This document shows positions 1-8,523 of a stretch of 64,000 nucleotides of DNA, piece by piece (positions within the stretch are counted from its first letter, which is position 1; each line of letters begins with the position of its first letter). Where the stretch lies: contig DASWRI010000015.1 of assembly GCA_036403235.1 (NCBI GenBank), positions 62,001-126,000 of the forward strand, written 5' to 3'. The notes under the pieces were generated by a model that ran no database searches, was not told where the DNA came from, and saw nothing but the letters and a program-made list of their open reading frames with translations. This stretch comes from JBGTFE01 sp036403235. GTDB lineage: Bacteria > Acidobacteriota > Blastocatellia > Pyrinomonadales > Pyrinomonadaceae. The position numbers and the translations under genes are program-made.

Positions 1-452
1 ACTTCGCGCTGAAACATCAAAATCATCTCAGAAAATGCGGCTCGCTGCTCGATTAATTTTTGCAGAATCGCGGTCGAAATATAATACGGCAGATTGGCGA
101 CGAGCTTTAGAGATTTGGAATTTGGAATTTGGAATTTGGAATTTTCTATTAATTGACCGAAATCGATTTTCAGCGCGTCTTGCTGAATCAATTCAAAGTT
201 TTCGGCACTTTGGAATTTTTCCCGTAAAACCGGAATCAAATCTCTATCAAATTCAATCGCCAAAACACGAGCGCCGCTTTCAACTAATTTTTCGGTCAGC
301 GCGCCGCGACCGGCGCCGATTTCGACGATGATTTCGTCTTTGTTTGGATTTAAGGCCGAAACGATTTTGTTAATGTAGTTCTGGTCTATGAGAAAATTTT
401 GCCCGAAGGATTTTTTGGCAAAGACTGTTTTTCGGCTTTTTTCATCCCTCAT
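1..452 (-). CDS. rsmA: 16S rRNA dimethyladenosine transferase RsmA (KsgA), N-terminal part
   Basis: Methylates two adjacent adenines near the 3' end of 16S rRNA using S-adenosylmethionine. The first 150 codons are present; the gene runs off the window edge. Seen: FGQNFLID near residue 16, the SAM-binding VEIGAGRGALTEKL, and the catalytic NLPYYIST motif. The ATG at 452 is chosen because earlier ATGs (466, 459) hit stops at once; the start lies in a simple GGATGA-type repeat. Four copies of the heptamer AATTCCA (114-141) sit in frame between the Rossmann core and NLPYY and add about six residues compared with the E. coli protein as I recall it. The gene follows ribD by 10 bp on the same strand, so the two are probably cotranscribed. 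Confidence 0.93.
   Translation of the reverse strand, partial: MRDEKSRKTVFAKKSFGQNFLIDQNYINKIVSALNPNKDEIIVEIGAGRGALTEKLVESGARVLAIEFDRDLIPVLREKFQSAENFELIQQDALKIDFGQLIENSKFQIPNSKSLKLVANLPYYISTAILQKLIEQRAAFSEMILMFQRE
114..141. repeat. 4x heptamer TTTGGAA inside rsmA
   Basis: Four perfect tandem copies of TTTGGAA (plus strand), 28 bp, lie within the rsmA reading frame, where they encode a low-complexity Asn-Ser-Lys-Phe-Gln-Ile-Pro type loop. The unit resembles the short tandem heptamers found between genes in cyanobacteria and some acidobacteria (recalled, not searched). Confidence 0.9.
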
Positions 453-469
453 CCTTCATTCCTCATCCC
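440..469. repeat. GGATGA-type degenerate repeat at the ribD-rsmA junction
   Basis: On the minus strand the junction reads as degenerate copies of GGATGA / GGAATGAA. The repeat supplies the ribD stop codon, three consecutive ATGs and the likely rsmA start. It is one of several simple intergenic repeat families in the window. Confidence 0.7.
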
Positions 470-1575
470 TTCTTCGGATATCCCGTAATCTCAAAATCTT
501 CGCCGTAACGCTTGATTTCGACGTTATTTAAACGCATCGCGCTATCCAAATCTCGTGCGCCGAGTCCGCCGATGGCGACGGGCGCATCTCGCCCACCGAT
601 GACTATTGGAGCGACGAAAAACGTTATTTTATCAATCAACTTTGCGTTAAAAAAAGCTCCGGCGATTTCGGTTCCGCCTTCGACCAGAACGCTTTGAATT
701 TCACGTCTTCCGAGCTCGTCCAGAATCGCAATCAGATTTCTGCCGCCTTCTTCAAGCTGTATTATTTCAACCGCTTTCGCCCGTAATGCTTCAGTTTTTG
801 CGGCGTCCGAGCTTTTTGTAAAAATGATGGTCGGAATGTCTTTCGCGCTTCGTGCAATGCCTGAATCGGCGGACAAGCGGAGAGAATTATCCAGAATTAC
901 GCGGACGAGTTTTTTTCGACGTTTTTTCCCGCTTCTGTCCGTCAGGCTCGGGTTATCGACGACGGCCGTGTTCGCGCCGACCAGAATCGCGTCGTGCTCG
1001 TGGCGCAGCTCGTGGACTTTTTGAAAAGATTCTTTGCCGGAAAGCGTCGTCGAAACGCTCGAATGCAGGGAAATCCGCCCGTCGAGCGACATCGCCATTT
1101 TCAAATGCACAAACGGTCTTTTTGTCCTGTGCCAGTGAGCAAATTTTTCGTTCAGACGCGCCGCTTCTTCCGCCAAAACTCCGGTCGCGACTTCGATTCC
1201 GCTCGCTCTGAGCTGCGCAAAGCCTTTCCCCGAAACGAGCGGGTTCGGGTCTTCAATCGGCACGACAACGCGTTTAATCCCGGCATTTATGAGCGCTTCG
1301 GTACACGGCTTCGTTCGCCCCCGATGCGAATGAGGCTCAAGCGAAACATACGCCGTGCCGCCGACCGCCAATCTTCCCGCTTCTTCCAACGCGAGAACTT
1401 CGGCATGCGTGACATTTTCATAAATATAAGTTCCCTCGCCCGCAATCTCGCCGTTTGCGGCGACAATCACGCAGCCGACCAGCGGGCTCGGGCTGACCTG
1501 CCCGACGCCGATTGACGCAAGCTCTAAGGCGAGCCGCATCATTTTCGTATCAAATTCTGAAAATTCGTTTTTCAA
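463..1575 (-). CDS. ribD: Bifunctional riboflavin biosynthesis deaminase/reductase RibD
   Basis: Carries out two steps of riboflavin synthesis: deamination of the pyrimidine ring, then reduction of the ribosyl side chain with NADPH. The N-terminal cytidine-deaminase-like domain (about 10-145) has HAE at 57-59 and the GRTKPC zinc motif ending at Cys91. The C-terminal RibD_C reductase domain (about 150-365) has SLDGRI and VEGGTEIAGAF. The length of 370 aa is normal. One oddity: the usual first zinc cysteine (LEPC in E. coli) is His82 here (LEPHSH). The stop of ftsY is only 1 bp from this start, so ftsY-ribD-rsmA form a tight unit. Confidence 0.95.
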   Translation of the reverse strand: MKNEFSEFDTKMMRLALELASIGVGQVSPSPLVGCVIVAANGEIAGEGTYIYENVTHAEVLALEEAGRLAVGGTAYVSLEPHSHRGRTKPCTEALINAGIKRVVVPIEDPNPLVSGKGFAQLRASGIEVATGVLAEEAARLNEKFAHWHRTKRPFVHLKMAMSLDGRISLHSSVSTTLSGKESFQKVHELRHEHDAILVGANTAVVDNPSLTDRSGKKRRKKLVRVILDNSLRLSADSGIARSAKDIPTIIFTKSSDAAKTEALRAKAVEIIQLEEGGRNLIAILDELGRREIQSVLVEGGTEIAGAFFNAKLIDKITFFVAPIVIGGRDAPVAIGGLGARDLDSAMRLNNVEIKRYGEDFEITGYPKKG

Positions 1576-1576
1576 A

Positions 1577-2614
1577 TTAATTAAAAAGTCCGTTGACGTA
1601 GCTTTCCGGCTCGAAAACCATCAAATCGTCGACCTGTTCGCCGATGCCGACGTAGCGAATCGGGAGATTTAATTCCTTGGCGATGGCGACGGCGATGCCG
1701 CCTTTGGCCGTACCGTCGAGTTTTGTCAGAACTATTCCGGTGACGTCGGCGACGCGCATAAACTGGCGCGCCTGTTCGAGGCCGTTTTGGCCCGTCACCG
1801 CGTCAATCACTAAAAGCGTTTCATGCGGCGCGTCCTGGACTTCGCGTCCGGCGATGCGTTTCATTTTTTCGAGCTCGGCCATTAAATTCGATTTGTTGTG
1901 CAAGCGTCCGGCGGTATCGACGATTAAAACATCGGCGTTTCTCGCCTTCGCCGATTTCAGGGCGTCAAATAAAACCGCTGCCGGGTCGGTTCCCTGTTTT
2001 TGCTGGATAAGCGGAACTCCGGCGCGCTGCGACCAGATTTCGAGCTGCTCGGAAGCGGCGGCGCGAAATGTGTCGGCGGCGCAGATTAAAATGTCGTTTC
2101 CTTCGTTTTTTATCCGTTGCGCGAGCTTGCCGATGGTCGTCGTTTTGCCGACGCCGTTGACGCCGACAATCATCAAAACGTAAGGTTTAATGTCGGTTGA
2201 AACTTGCAGCTCGGAGGCGATGCCGCGTTCTTCCGAGTGATGCAGAATCGTTAAAAGCTCCTTTTTCATCGCGGCTTTGAGCGCGTTCAAATCATTGATT
2301 TCCTGGCGCGAAACGCCGCGCCGGATGGCGTCTAAAATCTGCATTGTCGTCGCCACGCCGATGTCGGTCGAAATCAGCATCTCTTCGAGCTCGTCCAAAA
2401 ATGCCTCGTCAATCTGCTTGCGGTTTTCAAAAATCGTGTCGAGCTTATTGTTTATCGAATCGCGCGTTTTTTCGATTGCGTTATAAAATCGAGCGCCGAT
2501 TGCGCGTTCCGCTTCTTCCTCCTGCTTTTTAAGTTCTTCGATTGACTTGTCGAGTCCTAAAACTGAAGTTGAAAATTTGTCTTCGTCCTTTTTCCTGCGC
2601 CAAAAAAATGCCAT
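1577..2614 (-). CDS. ftsY: Signal recognition particle receptor FtsY
   Basis: SRP receptor GTPase that docks ribosome-nascent-chain complexes at the inner membrane. After a short charged N-terminal segment (no long acidic A domain) comes the four-helix N domain and the NG GTPase core: G1 GVNGVGKTTTIGKLA, DTFRAAASEQLEIW, G3 DTAGRLHNKSNLM and G4 TKLDGTAKGG. The length of 345 aa fits a short FtsY. The ATG at 2614 is 13 bp from the base of a large inverted repeat and has no clear Shine-Dalgarno beyond AAGTAGG. It is the first gene of a probable ftsY-ribD-rsmA operon. Confidence 0.96.
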   Translation of the reverse strand: MAFFWRRKKDEDKFSTSVLGLDKSIEELKKQEEEAERAIGARFYNAIEKTRDSINNKLDTIFENRKQIDEAFLDELEEMLISTDIGVATTMQILDAIRRGVSRQEINDLNALKAAMKKELLTILHHSEERGIASELQVSTDIKPYVLMIVGVNGVGKTTTIGKLAQRIKNEGNDILICAADTFRAAASEQLEIWSQRAGVPLIQQKQGTDPAAVLFDALKSAKARNADVLIVDTAGRLHNKSNLMAELEKMKRIAGREVQDAPHETLLVIDAVTGQNGLEQARQFMRVADVTGIVLTKLDGTAKGGIAVAIAKELNLPIRYVGIGEQVDDLMVFEPESYVNGLFN

Positions 2615-2626
2615 ATATATAAAAAA

Positions 2627-2683
2627 CCTACTTGTTTATAAAATCAAAAGAGAAATTATAAACGAGTAGGCTTAATCAAACAA
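2627..2683 (-). promoter_or_regulatory. ftsY promoter overlapping a terminator-like hairpin
   Basis: On the minus strand a perfect -10 box TATAAT (2655-2660) lies 17 bp from TTGTTT (2678-2683), giving a start about 40 bp ahead of ftsY. The same stretch is a 15-bp inverted repeat with one mismatch (2627-2641 and 2656-2670) followed by six T on the minus strand, which looks like an intrinsic terminator for transcription arriving from upstream. Promoter and terminator share DNA. Confidence 0.55.
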
Positions 2684-2696
2684 AAGCGGAAATTTT

Positions 2697-3140
2697 TCAA
2701 ACCTCTTCAAAAGCGAATTTTCGGTAAGGCGCGCTTCGATAAAATGAATTAAACGCCGAGACAAGCAAAATTATCCCGGGACAAATCGCAAAATACCAAT
2801 CGAAAAATTCGCGTAAGCGGCGCAATAGCCGAAAAGCGAAAAAGATATGGCCGAGCAAAGGATAAAGAATTTTTTTTCCTGCCGGGCCAGATTTTGATAA
2901 AGCCGTAAATTTCTCGCTTTCAGCTTTTCATTCTCGCGTCCTTGTTCGCGCTAAAAATCTGTCTTCTTTAACATCATCTCTGGCGTTTTCGTTGAGTTTT
3001 AAAGTGTTTAGAAGTTTTTCGATAGCGCACTTTGCAGTCGTTTCCGCAAACAATTCCGACCGGAAATTCCTTGTAAAATACGCATTCGAGGCAAATCGAT
3101 TTTGAACAGTTTCAACAAAACCCGATTGATTCATTTTCAT
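2697..3140 (-). pseudogene. Small membrane-protein gene interrupted by an in-frame TGA
   Basis: From ATG 3140 the frame codes 70 residues (starting MKMNQSGFVETV, ending RTRTRE), then meets TGA at 2928-2930. In the same frame it continues open for 76 codons to TGA at 2697. The second part reads like a membrane protein: GKKILYPLLGHIFF, then FFDWYFAICPGIILLVSAF. The whole is 148 codons in one frame. I read it as one gene split by a nonsense mutation, or two small genes; no family is recognised. A second frame is also partly open here, so coding status is uncertain. Confidence 0.35.
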
Positions 3141-3164
3141 TATGATTGAAACAATTCATCGTCT

Positions 3165-4808
3165 TTATCTACGAAACAAATTCATTTTCTCAGTGTTTTT
3201 GTAGAGCGCGTAGCCGAGGATGACGGCAAAAACGACTGAGAAATAATACGTAAACCAGCTTCCGACGGCGATGGCGGGCAGATTTCCCATTTTCGGCAAA
3301 TCGAACGGCTTGAACATAGTGCTCAAAATAAACCCGATTGAAAATGAAAAAATTATCAGAAGCAAAGTCATTCCGAGGATTTTTACATAATCGAACCCGA
3401 GACGCCTGATGGTGTCAAGCCCGATTGTCGGATTAAGCGTCGCCGAGAACGAGCGCGTATAGGCGGCGACGGCGCACGCTGCCGGGTAATAAAACAGTCC
3501 CCATAAAATCGAGAGAAGTATCGGAATGACGAGAATTCCGGCCGTTTTTAAAAGCGCCGTGACAATCCGCTGCGGCGCAATATCATCGCCCGGAGCGCCG
3601 GCGACTGTTTTCATTTTGTCGACGTCGAGCTTGCTCCGCATATTTTCCAAATCGGCTTGTTTCGCCTTGTCATTATCGTCCGACCAGACGGGTTGTGCGT
3701 TTGTGTTGGCCGGATTTTTTTGCGCAAACTGCGGATTCTGCGTCTTTTCCATCTGCGTGAAAACCGCCGGATTTTCCTTTTCCATCGTGGTGTTTATCGT
3801 CTTCCACATATACCACGCGCCGCCCGCAATCAAGATGATGGTCAGACCGAAACAGACGATGTAAACGGCGATGTTCAGAAAAAACGGGTGAACCATATCG
3901 TCCCACAGCGAAAAATCGTCAAAGCTCGGCATAAAATTGCCGCCGATTTTGCCCTGCGAGAAATTTTCGACCGTGTTTGCCAGAACCGAAAACGTCATCA
4001 TATTCGACAGCATAAAACAAATGATGACCGCGCCGAGCATCATAAAACTGCCTGAACCGGAAGCCTTCTGCCCGAGCGTGAAAAGCATAAACGCAAACGC
4101 GCCGAAGAATAAGCTCGCCTTGAATTTGAACGGGTAAGCTATCGCGCGCCCGAAATCGGCGATGCCGAAACCTTCGCGCATATCGTTTTGAAACTGGACG
4201 GATTCAACGGTATTTTTCTCGAGCTGCGTGATTAAAATACACATCGAGCCGCACATCGGGCAGATTTTTACGTTTCCGCCGTAGCCTTTCGGACAAGCTT
4301 TACAGAAAACGTTCGCGCAAGTTTCGCAGAAATAGTTCGCAGGAACGTCGCTGTGTACCAGACAGACGTTTGCGTTCGGCATCGGCGATTGTTCAAACTG
4401 CGGTTGATAAAAGGCCTGCGGCGGCGGTTGCGGATTGAAATTTTCGGTCGGCGGGATATTATCGTTGAGAGTAAAATTATTCGGCGGTGAAAAGCTGGTT
4501 TGATTGGCGGCGAAATTTTGCGTTGCGCCGACATTTTCGGCCGGCTGAAAAGGAGCTTCGGTTATCGCCGTATCCCCGTCCGAAATAGAAAATTGAATCT
4601 GCGGCATCGGCTGTCCCAAATCTTTCGCGTTGAAAAAACCGTAAAGCAAGGGAATTTTTCCCGCTTCGAGCCAGCGCAGATTTCCGCGCCGGACTTTATC
4701 GACAGCCAGTAGCGAGCCTTCGGCAATCCAGTTTACAAGGCCTTCAAAATTTGTTTCGTAAATTTCCCCGCCGACATCCACTTGCCATCTTTCGTTTGGG
4801 TTTATCAT
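3165..4808 (-). CDS. B-box-like zinc-finger membrane protein with N-terminal GYF-like domain
   Basis: Function unknown. The 547-aa protein starts with a domain of about 60 residues containing WQVDVGGEIYE and WIAEGSLLAVDKVRRG, similar in style to GYF_2/DUF4339 domains. A Pro/Gln/Asn-rich linker follows, then a cysteine/histidine cluster near 147-187 (CLVHSDVPANYFCETC, CKACPKG, CPMC) like a B-box zinc finger. After that come about five hydrophobic segments, with a charged Asn/Gln/Lys loop between the third and fourth. It lies downstream of the HD-GYP gene on the same strand, separated by a hairpin repeat. It may be a sensor or scaffold, which is inference only. Confidence 0.8.
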   Translation of the reverse strand: MINPNERWQVDVGGEIYETNFEGLVNWIAEGSLLAVDKVRRGNLRWLEAGKIPLLYGFFNAKDLGQPMPQIQFSISDGDTAITEAPFQPAENVGATQNFAANQTSFSPPNNFTLNDNIPPTENFNPQPPPQAFYQPQFEQSPMPNANVCLVHSDVPANYFCETCANVFCKACPKGYGGNVKICPMCGSMCILITQLEKNTVESVQFQNDMREGFGIADFGRAIAYPFKFKASLFFGAFAFMLFTLGQKASGSGSFMMLGAVIICFMLSNMMTFSVLANTVENFSQGKIGGNFMPSFDDFSLWDDMVHPFFLNIAVYIVCFGLTIILIAGGAWYMWKTINTTMEKENPAVFTQMEKTQNPQFAQKNPANTNAQPVWSDDNDKAKQADLENMRSKLDVDKMKTVAGAPGDDIAPQRIVTALLKTAGILVIPILLSILWGLFYYPAACAVAAYTRSFSATLNPTIGLDTIRRLGFDYVKILGMTLLLIIFSFSIGFILSTMFKPFDLPKMGNLPAIAVGSWFTYYFSVVFAVILGYALYKNTEKMNLFRR

Positions 4809-4837
4809 TTTTCGTAATAATCCTTTGAGTCGTTATT

Positions 4838-4882
4838 AGTTGAAAGTGGATAGTTCGTTCTTTTTACTATCCGCTTTCAACT
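4838..4882. repeat. Intergenic hairpin, GTTGAAAG-GGATAGT family
   Basis: Inverted repeat with 17-bp arms (4838-4854 and 4866-4882) and one mismatch. The arms carry AGTTGAAAGTGGATAGT and its complement, and the right flank adds a further ATCAACTA copy. A relative is present at 15583-15674. It sits between two co-directional genes and could act as a terminator after the HD-GYP gene. Confidence 0.85.
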
Positions 4883-4897
4883 ATCAACTATTACTTT

Positions 4898-6691
4898 TCA
4901 AGCCACATTTTTAACGGGAGCAATTGCCGGTTTGTTTAATTTCAATTTCACCGTACCGATACCGATTTGACCGTCGTTGCAGGCCTCGACCAGCGCTTCG
5001 ACGACTTTGCCGTCGTAACGAGTGCCGACAAAGCTTTTAATCCGGTCGAGCGCGTCCTGCAAAGTCATTCCTTTCGAATACGGCCGGTCAATCGTCATCG
5101 CGTCGAACGTGTCGGCGACCGAGACGATTTTAGCCTGGAGCGGAATTTCGTCGCCTTTCAAGCCCTGCGGGTAGCCCTGCCCGTTGACCATTTCGTGATG
5201 CATATACATTCCGGGCAAAAATTCCTTCATCGCCGGAATTTGCGACATAATCTTAAATCCCGCCTTCGGGTGAGTTTTCATAATCTCGTATTCTTCATTC
5301 GTCAGCGCGGCGGGTTTTTTCAAAATCGAATCGTCAATCGCGATTTTGCCGACATCGTGCAGAAGCGCGCTGATGCGCAGCGTTTCGAGCTCTTCTTCGT
5401 CCATTCCGAGACGCTGGCCGATGGCGACCGAAACGCGGCAGACGCGCTCCGAGTGGCCGCGCGTGTATCGGTCTTTGCCGTCAATCGCGGCGGCGAGCGC
5501 TTTGACCGTTCCGACAAAAAGCTCCCGATTTTCTTCGGCTGCCTTGGCGAGACTGGCGATATGGTCTTCCAATTTGTCGCTCATCATATTGAAAGTTTCG
5601 CCCAGAGTTCCGATTTCCGTGATGTTTTTTGTTTCGACACGCATCGAAAGGTCGCCCGAAGCAATCTTTTTGGCGGCTGTCACGAGTTTTAAAAGCGGCG
5701 ACGTCAGTTGCCGCGCGAGCACGCTTCCGACGACCATTGCAAAAAGCGCGAACGCAAGACTTATGAGCCACGTCTGGCGACGCATATCGCCGACCGAAGC
5801 GAGCGCTTTGTTTTCGTCCTGCATCGCAATTACTCCGAGATTTAATTGATTGTTGATGCTCGCCGTCGAATAAGCGCCAATCATCTCGTGTTTTTCGCCT
5901 TTATAGTCGGCCGTAAAAGGCACGAGCGCCGATTGAATCTGGCGGTTCGCTTCCTGCCATTCCTGAACGATTTTGAGATAGCTGAGAGGCTTCTGACTCG
6001 CGGCAATTTCCGCGTCGGGATAAGCGACGGCGCGCCCTTCGTCGTCAACGACAAACACAATCGGAAGGCCTTCCTTCCAGAGTTGCTCCTCGCCGATTCC
6101 TTTGGTTTCGCCCATAATCAGCGAAACTTCGCGCAGCGAAACAATGCCGATGACGGCGGCCGAAATGTTTTGATTGATAACGACAGGCGATGCGAAAGTC
6201 AAGACAATTTCGCCGCTCGAATTTATTTTTTGCGGTTTGCCGACGACGGTTTTTTTCTTGTCCAGCTGCGGCAAAAGGTTGGTCGAGACGCTGTCGACTT
6301 CATCTTTCCGAATCGTTTCTGCCCGAAAAACTGATAAGGATTCGCCCTGCGTCGGTTTGACGTAAAGCGCCAGCAGATTCGGATTTTCCTTTAACGTCGT
6401 GCTCAGTTTTGATTCGGTTAAAGGCGATGACAAAACTGCCAAATCGTTTGAAAGCTCGAGCGCTTTGGCATAGCTTTCGACCAAATCGCCGTAACGCTGG
6501 CCGAACATTTCAATCTGGCTGGCTTTTTCCTGAACGAGCTGCGTCTGGTATCGATTTTCGACGGCGCGGAGTTCCCTGCCGCTTCTGTCGGATAAAAACC
6601 AGCCCGTCAACACAACCGGAAAGAGCCCGACCAGCAAAAGCGTAATCACGACAAAGTATATTAAACCGATTTTCTTTGAATTTTGAGGCAT
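4898..6691 (-). CDS. Membrane sensor with HAMP and HD-GYP domains (probable c-di-GMP phosphodiesterase)
   Basis: The 597-aa protein has TM helix 1 (about 9-32), a large extracytoplasmic sensor region (35-300, Cache-like), TM helix 2 (about 307-325), HAMP (325-378) and HD-GYP (395-575). Catalytic motifs are intact: HD at 445-446 in LLHDVGK, HHE at 498-500 and GYP at 506-508. HD-GYP enzymes of this family hydrolyse c-di-GMP to pGpG/GMP using a bimetal site. The input signal is unknown. It adjoins the FHA/kinase/phosphatase cluster on the same strand, with 169 bp between them, so it may have its own transcription unit. Confidence 0.93.
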   Translation of the reverse strand: MPQNSKKIGLIYFVVITLLLVGLFPVVLTGWFLSDRSGRELRAVENRYQTQLVQEKASQIEMFGQRYGDLVESYAKALELSNDLAVLSSPLTESKLSTTLKENPNLLALYVKPTQGESLSVFRAETIRKDEVDSVSTNLLPQLDKKKTVVGKPQKINSSGEIVLTFASPVVINQNISAAVIGIVSLREVSLIMGETKGIGEEQLWKEGLPIVFVVDDEGRAVAYPDAEIAASQKPLSYLKIVQEWQEANRQIQSALVPFTADYKGEKHEMIGAYSTASINNQLNLGVIAMQDENKALASVGDMRRQTWLISLAFALFAMVVGSVLARQLTSPLLKLVTAAKKIASGDLSMRVETKNITEIGTLGETFNMMSDKLEDHIASLAKAAEENRELFVGTVKALAAAIDGKDRYTRGHSERVCRVSVAIGQRLGMDEEELETLRISALLHDVGKIAIDDSILKKPAALTNEEYEIMKTHPKAGFKIMSQIPAMKEFLPGMYMHHEMVNGQGYPQGLKGDEIPLQAKIVSVADTFDAMTIDRPYSKGMTLQDALDRIKSFVGTRYDGKVVEALVEACNDGQIGIGTVKLKLNKPAIAPVKNVA

Positions 6692-6796
6692 TCAGAGTTT
6701 TGGAGACGAAGAACATCGTCAAACTAATTTTAGAATAAATCAAAGCAAAAGGTCAACAACTTTTAACGAAGTAAATTTGCCTTTAACCGCAAAAGA

Positions 6797-6842
6797 CATG
6801 GAGAGGGCTGAGAAATTATAAAAAATCTCAACCCTTTCTATA
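6797..6842 (-). terminator. Hairpin after the PP2C phosphatase gene
   Basis: On the minus strand GGGTTGAGA and TCTCAGCCC pair, allowing one G-U, around an AT-rich loop just after the stop of the phosphatase gene at 6861. It has no strong T tract afterwards, so termination is only likely. Confidence 0.4.
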
Positions 6843-6860
6843 TCCAATGTAGTTATAAAA

Positions 6861-8516
6861 TTATTTTCTTTTTACGATAACCAGAGTTATATCATCATTT
6901 GCGGGCGCGGTTTGGGTAAAGGCGGAAAGCGCTGATTCAACTTTATCGCGCATTCCGGCGGCGGAGGCTTTGATGTTTTTGCTGATGACGTGTGTCAGGC
7001 GCTCCATTCCGAACTCGTCGCCGTTGAGATTGTTTGCCTCGGAAACGCCGTCCGAATAAATAACCAGCGAATCGCCCGAATTTAGCTGGACTGTGCCGAG
7101 TTCATATTCGGCGGCGGGCATGATTCCGAGCGGAAAACCGCCCGATTCCAATTGCTCGACGCGTCCGTCGGCGCGTCCCATTATCGGCGGATTATGTCCG
7201 GCATTGATGTAGCTTAAAATGCCCGTCTCCGGGTCGAGTTCAGCGATAAACAGTGTCACGAAACGATTTGTCGGCGTATTACTGGCGAGATATTGATTGA
7301 CCGACCTGACCATTTGATATAACGAAGTGCGCGCCGTCACCTGCGCGTGAATCGCGGCGTGAAGGCTCGACATCAAAAGCGCCGCGGCCGTTCCCTTGCC
7401 GGAAACGTCGCCCAGCGCAATCATCATTTTATTGTCCTGCAGCGAGATAAAATCGTAATAATCGCCGCCGATTTCGTAACAGGAAAACGAAATTCCCTGA
7501 AATTCGTAATCGTCCATGACGGGCGGCGCGGACGGCTGAAACGTCTGCTGAATTTCGGTCGCAAGCTCCAGCTCACGCTCCATTCTTTCGCGCTCGAAGC
7601 GTTCATCGAGCAGTTTCGCGTTTTCGACCCGAATCGAAGCGACCGACGCCAAAGTCGTCAAAATATTCAAATGTTCTTCGCTAAAAGTCGCTTCGGTCGT
7701 CGGCGAATCAGCGTAAATAATGCCAAAAACCTCCTTTTCGCTGACGCTTAGAGGAACAGCCAGAACCGAGCGAATTCCGAGCAGCGCCATCGTCTGGCTG
7801 GCGTAGCGCGGGTCGTGCTGGGCGTCGGCGGTCAAAACGGATTTGCCGTTTTTCATCACTTCTTCCATCACGTTGCTGCTGATTCGGACTTCCTCGATGC
7901 GCTCCTCCTTGCCGCGCTGGCGGGCGACGAGAATTTTCATTCCGCCTTCCAAATTTTCGTCGCGGAGCATAATCACGCAGCGCTCGGCCGGAACGGCTTC
8001 AAAAACCAGGGACGCGACTTGATTTAAGGTTTCGTCCAAACCGCTCGATGAAAGCAAAGCGACGCCGACCTTGCTGATTAAGCGAAGCAATTCGGTTCTC
8101 GAAGAAAACTGCGATTCGAGAATTTCCGACGTCGGATTTTTTCTCTGCGAAAGCGCAATCGTCATCGACGGGTCGAGCGTCTGCGTGCTGTCCGTAATCA
8201 AAGTCGCGTTTGTCACCGGCTTTAATCTTTCGTCTTCGAAAACGATTACCGTTTCGCCGATTTGAATTTCGCCGCCCGAAATAAGCGGAATCGGCATCGA
8301 AACCATCGAGCCGTTGTAACGCGTGCCGTTGGCCGAGCCCAAATCCTGCAGCCAGTATGCATCGCCTTCCTGCCGGACTTCGGCGTGCAGACGCGAGGCA
8401 AACGCGTCGGGAATACAGACGTCGCTTCGAGCCGAACGCCCGATAGTCGTTCGAAGACGCGAAAGCGGAAACGTTTCGGGCTGGCGGTCAGAATTTTTAA
8501 CGATTAGGTGCGGCAT
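6861..8516 (-). CDS. FHA-GAF-PP2C (RsbU/SpoIIE-type) protein phosphatase
   Basis: Probable phosphoprotein phosphatase controlled by phosphothreonine binding and a GAF sensor. From the ATG at 8516 (551 aa) there is an FHA domain (about 1-95; IGRS at 26-29, SRLH at 41-44, SANG at 61-64), a GAF domain (about 150-310), a short coiled coil, and a PP2C SpoIIE domain (about 345-550) with GGDYYDF, GDVSGKG, AGHNPP and YSDGVSE, which carry the metal-binding aspartates. The frame extends to 8585, but the start at 8516 begins the FHA fold directly and avoids overlap with the RDD gene ending at 8524. It is the last gene of the signalling cluster. Confidence 0.93.
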   Translation of the reverse strand: MPHLIVKNSDRQPETFPLSRLRTTIGRSARSDVCIPDAFASRLHAEVRQEGDAYWLQDLGSANGTRYNGSMVSMPIPLISGGEIQIGETVIVFEDERLKPVTNATLITDSTQTLDPSMTIALSQRKNPTSEILESQFSSRTELLRLISKVGVALLSSSGLDETLNQVASLVFEAVPAERCVIMLRDENLEGGMKILVARQRGKEERIEEVRISSNVMEEVMKNGKSVLTADAQHDPRYASQTMALLGIRSVLAVPLSVSEKEVFGIIYADSPTTEATFSEEHLNILTTLASVASIRVENAKLLDERFERERMERELELATEIQQTFQPSAPPVMDDYEFQGISFSCYEIGGDYYDFISLQDNKMMIALGDVSGKGTAAALLMSSLHAAIHAQVTARTSLYQMVRSVNQYLASNTPTNRFVTLFIAELDPETGILSYINAGHNPPIMGRADGRVEQLESGGFPLGIMPAAEYELGTVQLNSGDSLVIYSDGVSEANNLNGDEFGMERLTHVISKNIKASAAGMRDKVESALSAFTQTAPANDDITLVIVKRK

Positions 8517-8523
8517 ATAAATT

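Noticed and set aside
114..141. Tandem heptamers as a CRISPR array
   Set aside because: Units are 7 bp with no spacers and there are no cas genes.
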